NCBI RefSeq assembly: GCF_018122595.1
Contig: NZ_JAGRQH010000004.1
Location: 62,001 to 126,000, forward strand
Origin: Neokomagataea anthophila
GTDB taxonomy: Bacteria > Pseudomonadota > Alphaproteobacteria > Acetobacterales > Acetobacteraceae
Direction of reading: 5' to 3'
Length of the DNA stretch: 64,000 nt
The notes under the pieces are model-generated. The model ran no database searches. It saw only the letters and a program-made list of their open reading frames with translations, and was not told the DNA's origin. A program made the position numbers and the translations under genes. Each line of letters begins with the position of its first letter. Position 1 is the stretch's first letter. Shown in pieces: positions 36,012 to 45,418 of the stretch.

Positions 36012-36134
36012 ATTTGTCATAGAACCCGTGACGTTTCCGTGGAACGGCTTGGCGATAGGAGCACATCATGCTACCGCCATGAGGTCGCAATTATTTCATT
36101 GATTGTTGCCCATGGGCAGCACCGGAGATCATTT

Positions 36135-36662
36135 ATGTCCGAAAATTCGACTGCTAATACCAACACCCAAAACGCAGAAGGTACACCAGCACCTCTGCCA
36201 TTGGCCGTTAACCTGCAATACACGAAAGACCTGTCTTTCGAAGTTCCAGCAGGCGCTGCAATTTTTGCATCTTTGCGCAGCGCACCACAAATCGGTGTAA
36301 ACATTGACGTTCAGGTTAACCGCCTGGAAGAAGAACAACCTGTTTTCGAAGTCGCTCTCGCTGTTCGCGCAGAAGCAACAGAAGCTCCGGAAAAAGAAGG
36401 CGACAAGCCAGGCCGCACTGTTTTCATTGCAGAGCTGACCTACGCAGCCATCGTCACCCTCGGCAATGTTCAGCAAGAAGTTGTTGAGCCACTGTTGCTG
36501 GTTGAAGTGCCGCGCCTGATCTTCCCATACGCACGCAGCATCATCAGCGATGTCACCCGTGACGGTGGTTTCCCACCAGTTGTTCTGCAACCGATCGACT
36601 TTGTTGCTCTGTGGCAAGCAAAGCGCGCGCAGCAGTTCCCAGAACCAGCTGGCGAAGCCTAA
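36135..36662 (+). CDS. secB: Protein-export chaperone SecB
   Basis: A 175-residue tetrameric chaperone that keeps preproteins unfolded and hands them to SecA. The ATG at 36135 follows CCGGAGATC; 32 upstream in-frame residues are rejected. NLQYTKDLSFEVPAGAAIFA, VNIDVQVNRLEEEQPVFEVAL and the block FPYARSIISDVTRDGGFPPV are strong family motifs. The N-terminal Asn/Thr-rich tail and the acidic insertion EATEAPEKEGDKPG are lineage-specific. A hairpin follows its stop. Confidence 0.96.
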   Translation: MSENSTANTNTQNAEGTPAPLPLAVNLQYTKDLSFEVPAGAAIFASLRSAPQIGVNIDVQVNRLEEEQPVFEVALAVRAEATEAPEKEGDKPGRTVFIAELTYAAIVTLGNVQQEVVEPLLLVEVPRLIFPYARSIISDVTRDGGFPPVVLQPIDFVALWQAKRAQQFPEPAGEA

Positions 36663-36669
36663 GCTTCCC

Positions 36670-36693
36670 CTCGGGAGGGCCTACCCTCCCGAG
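36670..36693. terminator. Bidirectional hairpin terminator secB/hemD
   Basis: Ten-pair perfect stem CTCGGGAGGG / CCCTCCCGAG with a CCTA loop. It overlaps the last codons of hemD, so hemD and secB share it tail to tail. Confidence 0.75.
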
Positions 36694-37376
36694 ACCACCC
36701 GTTTGCCCAATAGGGCCAGCGGGTCTCCATATTCGACTGTTTTCCAATCTTCTGCCGGCACACGTTCCGCAATAGCCTGAGAAAAACATAAAGCTCTTAC
36801 GCCTTTTAAGCGCGCGTATAATGCGTCCGGCATAGCCCGACAAAATGCTTCCACAGTGCGTCCTGAATAAAATAATACCGCCTCAGCACAGTCCGCCTGA
36901 AGAACCTGAACCGTACCCGGCGTTATAGCGTCAACAAGCTGCACATCATAAACCTCACGCCGCACCGCACCGAGAGATTGCGCCAGAGCCACACCATAAC
37001 CGCGCCCCGTAACCAGCACGATATCGGTGCCCATTAGCCCGTTCCCCCGGCAATAATGCTCTAACGAGTCAGCATCCCCCCCGGCCTCAGCAACATCCTC
37101 AAAGCCCATAGCGCGCGCGCGTAAAGCCGTCTTTTCACCCACTGCAAGTATTGCTTGCGTACGCGGCCATTCGGATAAAGCCGGCAAAGCCTGTCCGCTT
37201 GTCACTAATAATGCCCGCGCTTTTTCAACCGGCAGCACCCCCATCCCCTGAATATTCAGCATGGGAGAGGCCACGGCACGCCAATTGCGTTTCTCAACCG
37301 CCTGAACCGTTTCACTTAAACCCGGTTCAGGCCGCGTCACAACAACAGCAGAGCGATACCGTCGTATCACGCTCAA
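36681..37376 (-). CDS. hemD: Uroporphyrinogen-III synthase
   Basis: A 231-residue enzyme that closes and inverts ring D of hydroxymethylbilane, giving uroporphyrinogen III. HemD is poorly conserved; here VVVTRPEPGLSETVQAVEK at the start, LAVGEKTALRARAMGF, and LFYSGRTVEAFCRAM with LCFSQAIAERV at the end fit the two-lobed family. It overlaps the hemC stop as ATGA, so it is coupled with the preceding pathway enzyme. Confidence 0.88.
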   Translation of the reverse strand: MSVIRRYRSAVVVTRPEPGLSETVQAVEKRNWRAVASPMLNIQGMGVLPVEKARALLVTSGQALPALSEWPRTQAILAVGEKTALRARAMGFEDVAEAGGDADSLEHYCRGNGLMGTDIVLVTGRGYGVALAQSLGAVRREVYDVQLVDAITPGTVQVLQADCAEAVLFYSGRTVEAFCRAMPDALYARLKGVRALCFSQAIAERVPAEDWKTVEYGDPLALLGKRVVSGG

Positions 37377-38422
37377 TCGCGCGTCATTTCAGCAAAAATA
37401 TCCGCAGGCGTGTCTCTCTTCAACATTGCACCCACTTCACGGCCAATCGCGGCGGCGTCATGTGGTGCGCCACGCAACTCACGATGCAAAATGAAAGAGC
37501 CGTCTTCGCTGGCAACCAAACCGCGCAAATACAATTCATTGTTCTCGATCCGCGCATACCCACCAATCGGCGTCCGGCATGAGCCATCCAACACATCCAA
37601 AAGCGCACGCTCCGCCGTGGACACCCAACGCGCTTCGAGGTCCTCAATCGCACCAAGCAATTCACGCAGTTCTTCATCACTGCGCCGCACCGTCACGCCA
37701 ACAATTCCTTGGCCCGATGCCGGCAGCATATGCTCTGGCTCCAAAATAATATCAGCCCGATCTTCCAAACCAAGGCGCCGCAACCCCGCCAAGGCCAGCA
37801 AAGTCGCATCGCACGCACCATCCGCAAGCTTCGCCAAACGAGTCTGAACATTCCCACGGAGCAGACAGAATCGGAGATCAGGCCGCCGTGCCAGCATCTG
37901 CGCTTGCCGCCGCACAGACGCACAGCCGACTACAGCCCCTTCAGGCAGAGCTGCAAATGGATCATTCGGATCAACCTCTACCGAACGATCACGCCGAATA
38001 ATCACGTCCCGCGCATCTTCACGTGTCATGGTACACGCCAACACCAAATCATCCGGAAGATGTGTCTCCAAATCCTTCAAACTATGCACGGCAAAATCAA
38101 TATGCCCTGCCTGCAACGCCTCATGAATTTCTTTGGCGAACAAGCCTTTTCCGCCAATTTCTGCCAAACGTTGCGTTAAATTCCGATCTCCCTCGGTACT
38201 AATTTGGTGCTCCTGAAAAGCCTCCAAATCACGCAAGACCGGACAAAAATGACTCAACCGATTCAAAAAGTGCCGCGTTTGCACCAAAGCCAATGGAGAA
38301 GCACGCGTCCCCACACGAAGAGGGAGCGTACGACGAGAGGACCCACTAAGGCCATGGGAGCGACGAGCAGCTTCAGCCGCAACCCGGAGCAGTGCATCGG
38401 AAGGAAGGAGCGTGACATTCAT
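37373..38422 (-). CDS. hemC: Hydroxymethylbilane synthase (porphobilinogen deaminase)
   Basis: A 349-residue enzyme that links four porphobilinogens on its dipyrromethane cofactor. LRVGTRASPLALVQT begins the conserved part near residue 34, so about 32 residues form an N-terminal extension. IGGKGLFAKEIHEAL, DFAVHSLKDLETHLP and GCASVRRQAQML are catalytic and substrate-binding motifs, and the cofactor cysteine is in DGSCRTPIGGYA. It is divergent from tsaD, as in many alphaproteobacteria. Confidence 0.96.
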   Translation of the reverse strand: MNVTLLPSDALLRVAAEAARRSHGLSGSSRRTLPLRVGTRASPLALVQTRHFLNRLSHFCPVLRDLEAFQEHQISTEGDRNLTQRLAEIGGKGLFAKEIHEALQAGHIDFAVHSLKDLETHLPDDLVLACTMTREDARDVIIRRDRSVEVDPNDPFAALPEGAVVGCASVRRQAQMLARRPDLRFCLLRGNVQTRLAKLADGACDATLLALAGLRRLGLEDRADIILEPEHMLPASGQGIVGVTVRRSDEELRELLGAIEDLEARWVSTAERALLDVLDGSCRTPIGGYARIENNELYLRGLVASEDGSFILHRELRGAPHDAAAIGREVGAMLKRDTPADIFAEMTRD

Positions 38423-38487
38423 GACAAGCAGCCATAAACGATCCTGACGACACTGTCATGATGACTGTATTTAGCATAGTAAAAGGT

Positions 38488-39579
38488 ATGACCGATCAAT
38501 CCCACCTCGTAGCACCACTCCTTGCTATTGAATCCTCTTGTGATGATACCGCTTGCGCGATCCTTGCCCCCAATGGGGACATCCTCGCTGAGAGCGTACT
38601 GTCACAAATGGACCACGCGGCACTTGGTGGCGTCGTGCCGGAAATCGCAGCCCGTGCACATTTAGATGCCCTGCCCGGCATCGTGCAGATCACTCTCCAA
38701 AAAGCGGGGCTAACCTTGCATGATATTGGCGCCTTTGCTGCGTCAACGGGGCCCGGTTTGATTGGCGGATTGATCGTCGGCAGTTCTTACGCAAAAGGCC
38801 TCGCCATGGCCTTGAAGCGCCCTTTCATCGCGGTCAATCATATCGAAGCACACATTCTTACCGCACGTCTTCCATCCCTCCCCACACCACCCGCCTTCCC
38901 TTATTTGACCCTTCTTGTCTCCGGCGGGCACTGCCAATGCGTGGCCGTTCATGGTGTCGGGCATTACGAGAAACTCGGCGGCACGATTGATGATGCAGCA
39001 GGAGAAGCCTTCGATAAGGTCGCCAAAATGCTAGGCCTGGGCTGGCCGGGCGGCCCCGCGCTTGAGCGCCTCGCCCTAGAAGGCAACGATAAAGCCTATG
39101 CCCTACCGCGTCCCCTCATGGGCCGTGACGGCTGTGACTTCTCCTTTTCTGGCCTCAAAACAGCCGTCAGCCGCCTGATTGCCCCTCATGGGCAAGGTGC
39201 CCTCCCTCGACAAATCGCTGCCGATATTGCGGCAAGCTTCCAACGTGCTGTTGCTGATGTCATGGCAGACCGTACCCGCCATGCTATCCAAGCCTTACCA
39301 AACGCTACCGCCATCGTGGTTGCCGGCGGCGTTGCCGCAAACACCCTGCTGCGTAGTACCCTCGAAAATATTGCTGCAGATCATGACCTGCCCTTCTTAG
39401 CGCCACCTCTACGCCTCTGCACTGATAACGCCACCATGGTTGGATGGGCCGCGCTCGAACGCCTCAATGCCGGTGAGCGCCCGGACGACATCACCCTCGC
39501 CGCCCGCCCACGCTGGCCATTATCCGAACGCGCCGCTTCATCACACCAAAACAACATCGAGAGAGCTTCTCATGCTTAA
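38488..39579 (+). CDS. tsaD: tRNA N6-adenosine threonylcarbamoyltransferase TsaD
   Basis: About 363 residues from the ATG at 38488; an in-frame ATG at 38458 is possible. TsaD transfers the threonylcarbamoyl group to A37 of ANN-decoding tRNAs, with TsaB, TsaC and TsaE. LLAIESSCDDTACAIL, the metal-binding AVNHIEAHI, SGGHCQCVAVHGVGHYE-like residues, and the ASKH ATP-fold motif VVAGGVAANTLLR are present. Its end overlaps the following gene by eight bases. Confidence 0.95.
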   Translation: MTDQSHLVAPLLAIESSCDDTACAILAPNGDILAESVLSQMDHAALGGVVPEIAARAHLDALPGIVQITLQKAGLTLHDIGAFAASTGPGLIGGLIVGSSYAKGLAMALKRPFIAVNHIEAHILTARLPSLPTPPAFPYLTLLVSGGHCQCVAVHGVGHYEKLGGTIDDAAGEAFDKVAKMLGLGWPGGPALERLALEGNDKAYALPRPLMGRDGCDFSFSGLKTAVSRLIAPHGQGALPRQIAADIAASFQRAVADVMADRTRHAIQALPNATAIVVAGGVAANTLLRSTLENIAADHDLPFLAPPLRLCTDNATMVGWAALERLNAGERPDDITLAARPRWPLSERAASSHQNNIERASHA

Positions 39580-41230
39580 ATATTTTCTTTTGACGCCTTC
39601 GCTTATTGCAACCCTCATCAGCGCAAACGCAGTAGCAAACGACACGCCTCTCCACTCACCACTTTATAATGAAGTTACTACTGCCGCGCTCCCACCGCTA
39701 AAAACAGCGCCCAACACCCCCACGCACAGCATAACCAAAAAAACACAAGTCATTCAGCGTGCTAATAAATTAAATATCAATCTTGAAAGCACACTAAAAC
39801 TCGCCGACAAAAATTACACCGATATTAGCGAAACACTCCCCACTCCAATCAAAAAACAGGTCATTTTTAAAGGAACAAAATCATCCGAAATTAATAAGTT
39901 AATAACTGAAAATACACACATAATCATTGAGTCAAAAAATATATTATTAGACGAAAGTATAATAATAAAAACAAACAATCTTGATCTGACGTTCGACAAA
40001 ACTCACATTGACGGTTCAGCCCCAAAAAACACTCCCGCCATTATTATAAGTGGTAAAAACATTCATGTTGGCGGTGGATATTTCATAGAATCAGATGGAA
40101 TTAAAATAAATAATTCAAATAGCGTATCACTTGAAAATATAAATTTTCAAAAAATTGACGGATATTCTATACTAATTAACAATAAAAATACCGGAATTTC
40201 TATTATTAACAATACCATTTCAGAATCACATGCATCAGGCATAGCTGTATTAAGTGGTAATTCTAATATTTTAATTTCAGGAAACTCCGTTTCTAATGGC
40301 ACTGGTGGATCAAACCAGCAGGCTGGCATCCTCGTCACCGCACGCACACGCTATGAAAATATTGACGGACCCAACTTTCTACTAACGCCAATTACACTCA
40401 ATAATGGCCATACTCTTTATCAATTCGCACCCGATGCATCGGTATTATCTTTCAACAACCCTTCAAATAACGTATTTATTATAAACAACTCAATAAATCA
40501 TAATAAAGCAAACGGCATATATCTTGACGGAGCCACAAATACATACATTTATAATAATAAAGTTACCAACAACGCCAAAGAAGGTATATGTTTAGATAAT
40601 GGTTCAATTGGAAATATTATCTACCAAAATGACATTCATCGAAATGGGCAGCGTTGGGGGCAAAGCGACGATGAATTATCATTAGATTTTGTCGCACAAT
40701 TTGGACGTATGGATGACTTATCGGCACGCGCAAAATTACCTGGCATTTCAATTGACAATGCAGCCTTCAATATTGTTGCCAACAATAATGTTTTAGAAAA
40801 TTACGGCAGCGGCATAAAAATGGTCCGGACATCTTATTATAATCTTCTTGGAAGAAATATCATTTCCGATAATAACAAAGGAGAGAATGACAAATTTTTC
40901 TTTTTCGGTATTGAGGTTGGAGGTGCCGAAGGAGATACCAAATCAGATGCGCTCGACTTTACTCCCAGCGTCGGCAACATCATTTTTCAAAATGTCATAG
41001 CTGGAAAGCATCACAGCGGCATACAGTTCTGTGCTTCCTGCGCCTTTAATGACGTGTTTGACAACGTCATTATCCGCCCTGAAGTCTTCTCTATTGAGCA
41101 GACAACACCTTATAATTTAAACAGCTACATGAATAACCTTTCCACCACCAATGCCCGCAATGCCAGTCTCAATGGCGTTAATGGCCGCATCATCATTAAT
41201 GGTGAAGGAATTTATGATAACAGGCCATAA
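39572..41230 (+). CDS. Secreted right-handed beta-helix protein
   Basis: A 552-residue protein whose ATG overlaps the end of tsaD by eight bases, with GAGAG upstream. Residues 1-22 form a signal peptide (MLKYFLLTPSLIATLISANA). From about residue 110 on there are many short Asn/Ile/Gly-rich repeats such as GISIINNTISESHASGI and NGIYLDGATNTYIYNNKV, the parallel beta-helix (PbH1) pattern of pectate-lyase-fold proteins, polysaccharide lyases and epimerases. A pair FCASC occurs near the C-terminus. The catalytic type is not recognisable. The coding DNA is strikingly AT-rich against its GC-rich neighbours, which points to horizontal acquisition. It splits tsaD from rlmJ and gpsA. Confidence 0.75.
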   Translation: MLKYFLLTPSLIATLISANAVANDTPLHSPLYNEVTTAALPPLKTAPNTPTHSITKKTQVIQRANKLNINLESTLKLADKNYTDISETLPTPIKKQVIFKGTKSSEINKLITENTHIIIESKNILLDESIIIKTNNLDLTFDKTHIDGSAPKNTPAIIISGKNIHVGGGYFIESDGIKINNSNSVSLENINFQKIDGYSILINNKNTGISIINNTISESHASGIAVLSGNSNILISGNSVSNGTGGSNQQAGILVTARTRYENIDGPNFLLTPITLNNGHTLYQFAPDASVLSFNNPSNNVFIINNSINHNKANGIYLDGATNTYIYNNKVTNNAKEGICLDNGSIGNIIYQNDIHRNGQRWGQSDDELSLDFVAQFGRMDDLSARAKLPGISIDNAAFNIVANNNVLENYGSGIKMVRTSYYNLLGRNIISDNNKGENDKFFFFGIEVGGAEGDTKSDALDFTPSVGNIIFQNVIAGKHHSGIQFCASCAFNDVFDNVIIRPEVFSIEQTTPYNLNSYMNNLSTTNARNASLNGVNGRIIINGEGIYDNRP

Positions 41231-41278
41231 TTCATAAAATAGAATACCGTAAAACTCTTAGATACTGCTGGATATACC

Positions 41279-42103
41279 GTGAACTACCGCCACGCCTACC
41301 ATGCCGGAAACTTCGCCGACTGCATGAAGCACGCCCTGCTCCTGTCTTTGCTGCGCGCCTTAGGCAAGAAGCAAACCGGGTTCTGCGTCCTCGATACCCA
41401 TGCGGGCCTCGGTCATTACGACCTCCAAGGCATTGAAGCCGAAAAAACTGGGGAATGGCATGACGGTATAGCGCGCCTCCTCGGACAAGACATTCCCGCC
41501 CTGGCCGAATATCAAAGCGCGGTCGAAGCTCTCGGCCTCTACCCCGGTTCCCCCGCCTTCACGCAGCATGTTTTGCGCCCGCAAGACCACCTCATGGCCT
41601 GCGAACTCCACCCGGAAGACGTCAAACCCCTACGCCGCCGCTTTCGGGGCCTGCCAAATGTCTCCGTCCATCACCGCGATGGTTACGAGGCCCTCCGCGC
41701 ACTCTTACCGCCCAAAGATGTCCGCCGTGGCTTGGTCCTGATTGACCCACCCTTTGAAAAGCCGGATGATTTCACACGCTGCGCCGAGGCGATCTCTTAT
41801 GTCCGCAACCACTTCCGTGCAGGCATTGTCGCTGTGTGGTTCCCTATCAAACACCGCACGCCTATCCACGCTTTTTACAACAGCTTAAAAGACGCCAAAA
41901 TCCCCGATCTCATCACCTGTGAGTTCCTGCTGCGCCCACCTCTTGACCCATCACAACTGAATGGCTGTGGCTTCCTCGTGGCGAATGCGCCATATGGGTT
42001 TGAGGCTGAAGCACGCACCATTCTTGATGCACTCGCCCAACACCTCACCACAGCGGGTAACCCCGCTATTGATGTCCGGATCGAACGGCTGACGGAGGAA
42101 TAA
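41279..42103 (+). CDS. rlmJ: 23S rRNA (adenine-2030-N6)-methyltransferase RlmJ
   Basis: A 274-residue SAM enzyme starting at a GTG with the family's MNYRHAYHAGNFADCMKHAL. It methylates A2030 of 23S rRNA. LDTHAGLGHYDL is the SAM motif and LVLIDPPFEKPDDF contains the catalytic DPPF. WFPIKHRTPIHAFY further fits RlmJ. Two bases separate it from gpsA, so the two are one operon. Confidence 0.93.
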   Translation: MNYRHAYHAGNFADCMKHALLLSLLRALGKKQTGFCVLDTHAGLGHYDLQGIEAEKTGEWHDGIARLLGQDIPALAEYQSAVEALGLYPGSPAFTQHVLRPQDHLMACELHPEDVKPLRRRFRGLPNVSVHHRDGYEALRALLPPKDVRRGLVLIDPPFEKPDDFTRCAEAISYVRNHFRAGIVAVWFPIKHRTPIHAFYNSLKDAKIPDLITCEFLLRPPLDPSQLNGCGFLVANAPYGFEAEARTILDALAQHLTTAGNPAIDVRIERLTEE

Positions 42104-42105
42104 TC

Positions 42106-43098
42106 ATGACCGCGCCAAACGCAACGCACACCCGCCCACATATCGCCGTCATAGGTGCTGGGGCATGGGGCATCGCGCTTGCCTGTGCAGCTGCTCGCAA
42201 TGATGCCGACGTCACCCTCTGGATGCGCGGCCCCGTCCCAAAAGACACGCGCAACCTTCCCCGCCTGCCGGATATTTCCGTTCCAGACAACATTACCCTC
42301 ACGAACGACTTCCCGCACACGGCAGATGTCGTGCTGCTCGTCACACCCGTTCAAGCCAGCCGCCATATCTCAGAAAAGCTGGAAAAAGTACTCGCCCCCG
42401 GCATTCCCGTCATCACATGCTGCAAGGGTATGGAAGCCACCACAGGCCTCCTCCCCCTTGATGTTTTGGCGCAAACCATGCCGAGCCGCCCAAGCGGCGT
42501 CCTATCAGGGCCAAATTTCGCCATCGAAGTCGCACAGGACCTCCCCGCAGCCGCTACCTTAGCCTGCGCAGACTTCACACTCGCCCAAAACCTCGTCGCC
42601 CTGCTAAGCACCCCGACCTTCCGCCTCTATGCCAGTGATGATGTCACCGGCGTGCAACTCGCTGGAGCCACCAAAAACGTCATTGCCATTGGTGCCGGCA
42701 TTACCATCGGCGCAGGCTTAGGCGAAAATGCCCGCGCGGCCCTCATCACACGCGCCGTCGTCGAAATTGGTCGCTTGGCTGAAGCTATGGGCGGGCGCGC
42801 TTCAACGCTGACCGGCCTTTCTGGCATGGGAGACCTCATCCTCACCTGCACCGGGCGCGGCTCTCGTAACTATTCCCTCGGGCTAGAACTTGGCACAGGC
42901 TTTAAGCTCTCACGCATCCTCGCCGCCCGCACCACCGTTGCAGAAGGCGTGCTCACCGCCCCCACACTGCGCGAGCAAGCCGCAAAGCTGGGCGTAGCAA
43001 CGCCTATTATTGATACCGTAGCCCAACTACTCTCCGGCGAGATCACACCGGATCAAGCCCGCACGCTCCTACTAGACCGCCCGCCCACTGTCGAATAA
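42106..43098 (+). CDS. gpsA: Glycerol-3-phosphate dehydrogenase [NAD(P)+]
   Basis: A 330-residue enzyme that makes sn-glycerol-3-phosphate from dihydroxyacetone phosphate for phospholipid synthesis. IAVIGAGAWGIALACAAARN is the cofactor loop; CCKGMEATTGLLPLDVL, LSGPNFAIEVAQDLPAA, AGATKNVIAIGAGI (catalytic Lys) and GLSGMGDLILTCTGRGSRNY are all family motifs. GAGGAA precedes the ATG, which overlaps nothing but follows rlmJ by two bases. Confidence 0.97.
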   Translation: MTAPNATHTRPHIAVIGAGAWGIALACAAARNDADVTLWMRGPVPKDTRNLPRLPDISVPDNITLTNDFPHTADVVLLVTPVQASRHISEKLEKVLAPGIPVITCCKGMEATTGLLPLDVLAQTMPSRPSGVLSGPNFAIEVAQDLPAAATLACADFTLAQNLVALLSTPTFRLYASDDVTGVQLAGATKNVIAIGAGITIGAGLGENARAALITRAVVEIGRLAEAMGGRASTLTGLSGMGDLILTCTGRGSRNYSLGLELGTGFKLSRILAARTTVAEGVLTAPTLREQAAKLGVATPIIDTVAQLLSGEITPDQARTLLLDRPPTVE

Positions 43099-43131
43099 CC
43101 TAACTTTGAAATAGCCGAAGGTCTTTTACGC

Positions 43132-43839
43132 ATGTGGATGAGAAACGAAACAATGCGTCGCTTCTTGGGTGGAAACCGCATCGCCCGCGCTCTGACCTTC
43201 GGCGTACAAAACCGCCTCCAAATGGCCCTGCTCAAAGGCCATAAATCCCCCCGCACCCTCAAGCGCCTCGCCCAATGCGCCCGCACAGCACATTCTTTGC
43301 TCAGTACGGACGAAGCCTTTACCCTGCATGAAATCGCGCACGCCCAAACCGCACTACCCGGTGATTTCGCAGAATTCGGCGTGTATCGTGGCGCCTCCGC
43401 CGCCCTAATCGCCAGCGTAAAAAAGAACAAACATCTCCATCTTTTTGATACGTTTGAAGGCCTCCCCGAAGGCACGCATGCCGCAGAACGTAAGGTCTTC
43501 CAAGAAGGTCAGTTCACAGGCTCACTCCCCGCCGTACAACACGCGCTGCGCCACTATAACGGCCTCTCATTCCACAAAGGCTTTTTCCCCAGCACAATAG
43601 CAGGGTTAGAAGATCATCGCTTCGCCTTCGTCCATCTCGACGTTGATTTGCATGACGCCACCCGCGATGCCCTCGCCTTTTTCTACCCGCGCATGGTCTC
43701 AGGTGGCATCATTCTCACACATGATTATTCCATCATCCCCGGCGTTGCGAAGGCATTTCAAGACTTCTTCGCAGAACGTCCGGAACACATCATCGAACTG
43801 ACCACCACACAGGCGATGGTTGTCATTCATCCGCGCTAA
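43132..43839 (+). CDS. TylF/MycF-like SAM-dependent methyltransferase
   Basis: A 235-residue protein. GDFAEFGVYRGASAALIA is the SAM-binding loop of the TylF family, HLFDTFEGLPEGTHA is its second landmark, and FAFVHLDVDLHDATRDALAFFYPRM with GGIILTHDY carries the metal- and catalytic-site residues. Named members methylate sugar hydroxyls in macrolides, but most genomic copies are thought to act on surface polysaccharides or unknown sugars. It sits 33 bases after gpsA on the same strand. The substrate is unknown. Confidence 0.85.
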   Translation: MWMRNETMRRFLGGNRIARALTFGVQNRLQMALLKGHKSPRTLKRLAQCARTAHSLLSTDEAFTLHEIAHAQTALPGDFAEFGVYRGASAALIASVKKNKHLHLFDTFEGLPEGTHAAERKVFQEGQFTGSLPAVQHALRHYNGLSFHKGFFPSTIAGLEDHRFAFVHLDVDLHDATRDALAFFYPRMVSGGIILTHDYSIIPGVAKAFQDFFAERPEHIIELTTTQAMVVIHPR

Positions 43840-43864
43840 CACCCCATACCCAAAGCACACGCAC

Positions 43865-44290
43865 ATGAGCCTTCCAGAAAAACGGATACTCCACATCGCA
43901 TCCGCCATCTTAGACGATGGTAATGGGCGCCTGCTTCTCGTCCGCAAAACTGGAACACCATGGTTCATGCAAGCTGGTGGGAAAATTGAACCGTCAGAGA
44001 GTGCCGTGCAAGCACTCTGCCGGGAGTTAAACGAGGAATTAGGGCTAAACATCTCTGAAACTCAGCCGGAACCTCTCGGCACTTTTACCGCCATCGCCGC
44101 GAATGAGGCAGAAACAATCATTGAGGCCGCACTCTTTTTTCTACGCATCCCGGCATCCGTAACCGTCGCCGCGGAAATTGATACTGCACTTTGGCTCACA
44201 CCGGATGAAGCCGAGGCTTTCCCCCTCGCACCACTCACGCGCGACCACGTCCTACCCATCGCGCGCGAAAGATGCCGTCCACACACATAA
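43865..44290 (+). CDS. NUDIX hydrolase
   Basis: A 141-residue hydrolase from the ATG at 43865. The NUDIX box is visible as GGKIEPSESAVQALCRELNEEL (given in two parts: GGKIEPSESA, then VQALCRELNEELG), matching GX5EX7REUXEEXGU. It begins ILHIASAILDDGNGRLLLVR, typical of NTP-sanitising members. Substrate not predictable. It lies 25 bases after the methyltransferase gene, probably co-transcribed. Confidence 0.88.
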   Translation: MSLPEKRILHIASAILDDGNGRLLLVRKTGTPWFMQAGGKIEPSESAVQALCRELNEELGLNISETQPEPLGTFTAIAANEAETIIEAALFFLRIPASVTVAAEIDTALWLTPDEAEAFPLAPLTRDHVLPIARERCRPHT

Positions 44291-44346
44291 AAACATAAAA
44301 TCGGCTCTTATGAGCGCAGCATTTTGATCAAAATATAGGGTTTACC

Positions 44347-45261
44347 ATGTCTATTTTTAACGGCCTCTCAGCCTTTCCCATCACACCAACCAACGAACAG
44401 GGCATTGTCGATACTGATGGCGTTTCACGCCTCTCAGCCCACCTTTCCTCTCACGGCGTCCACTCCATCGGGTTACTCGGCAGTACCGGAGGCTACGCTT
44501 ATTTAAACCGAACAGAGCGCCGCCGCGCCGTACATGCTGCCGCCACAATACTAAAAGGTAGAACGCCTCTCATCGTCGGGATCGGCGCCTTACGCACCGA
44601 TGATGCACAGAATCTTGCGCGTGATGCCGCCGAAGAAGGCGCTGATGGCCTATTATTGGCCCCAATGTCTTACGCCCCTCTGACTGAAGAGGAAGTGTAC
44701 CAACACTATGCCGCTGTTGCTAAAACGACATCTCTACCGCTTTGCGTTTACAACAACCCCGGCACAACACATTTCACGTTCCAGCACACCCTTCTAGAGC
44801 GCCTCGCCGATATCCCCACTATCGCAGCGCTCAAAATGCCCACCCCTACAAAAGAAAACATCGCTCAGGAACTCGCGCATCTAAAACAGAACGCTACGGG
44901 ACGACTTACCATCGGATACAGCCGCGACTGGCTCGCTCCCGAAGCTTTACTTGCCGGTGCCGATGGCTGGTTCAGCGTTTTAGGCGGTTTTCTACCGCAC
45001 ATCGCCTTAGCGCTGACAACTACCGCTCAGGCTGGAAACACCCGCAATGTAGAGCAATACCAACGCTATCTCGCCCCCATCTGGGCGTTATTTCAAGAGC
45101 ATGGCAGCCTGAAAGTCGCGTATGCTGCCGCCAATATTTTGGGCTTCACAAATGCCCAGCCGCCTTTACCTATTCTGCCACTACCCCAACAAGACCGACA
45201 AAATTTAACTTATGCCCTCCAGAACACGGCGACTTTCCACGATTCCAGCAGTAAAGCGTAA
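44347..45261 (+). CDS. DapA-family class I aldolase/lyase
   Basis: A 304-residue TIM-barrel enzyme of the dihydrodipicolinate synthase/N-acetylneuraminate lyase superfamily, which form a Schiff base with pyruvate. The catalytic Tyr is in YNNPGTT and the Schiff-base Lys in AALKMPTP. The usual GTTGE motif is replaced by GSTGGYAYL, so it is probably not the lysine-pathway DapA but another aldolase or hydratase. No lysine genes are near. The purine-poor leader gives no strong ribosome site. Confidence 0.85.
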   Translation: MSIFNGLSAFPITPTNEQGIVDTDGVSRLSAHLSSHGVHSIGLLGSTGGYAYLNRTERRRAVHAAATILKGRTPLIVGIGALRTDDAQNLARDAAEEGADGLLLAPMSYAPLTEEEVYQHYAAVAKTTSLPLCVYNNPGTTHFTFQHTLLERLADIPTIAALKMPTPTKENIAQELAHLKQNATGRLTIGYSRDWLAPEALLAGADGWFSVLGGFLPHIALALTTTAQAGNTRNVEQYQRYLAPIWALFQEHGSLKVAYAAANILGFTNAQPPLPILPLPQQDRQNLTYALQNTATFHDSSSKA

Positions 45262-45269
45262 AGACAAAT

Positions 45270-45300
45270 GGAAGGGGCCACGTCTTCTGCTCCCCCTTCC
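45270..45300. terminator. Hairpin terminator after the DapA-like gene
   Basis: GGAAGGGG (45270-45277) pairs with CCCCTTCC (45293-45300), loop 15 bases. AT-rich DNA follows to 45418 with no gene visible, then the convergent nupC. Confidence 0.6.
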
Positions 45301-45418
45301 GCAAATCGCTATCCAAGGTCAGTAACAATATATTCAATCAAATACGCCACAATCAATCTATTACCTTAATTTATATAATATACTTAATATATCAACACTT
45401 AAGAATAACCACCCCACA

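Noticed and set aside
44347..45261. Calling the aldolase DapA (lysine biosynthesis)
   Set aside because: The GTTGE motif of DapA is changed to GSTGG, and no lysine genes are nearby. Kept only as a family-level call.
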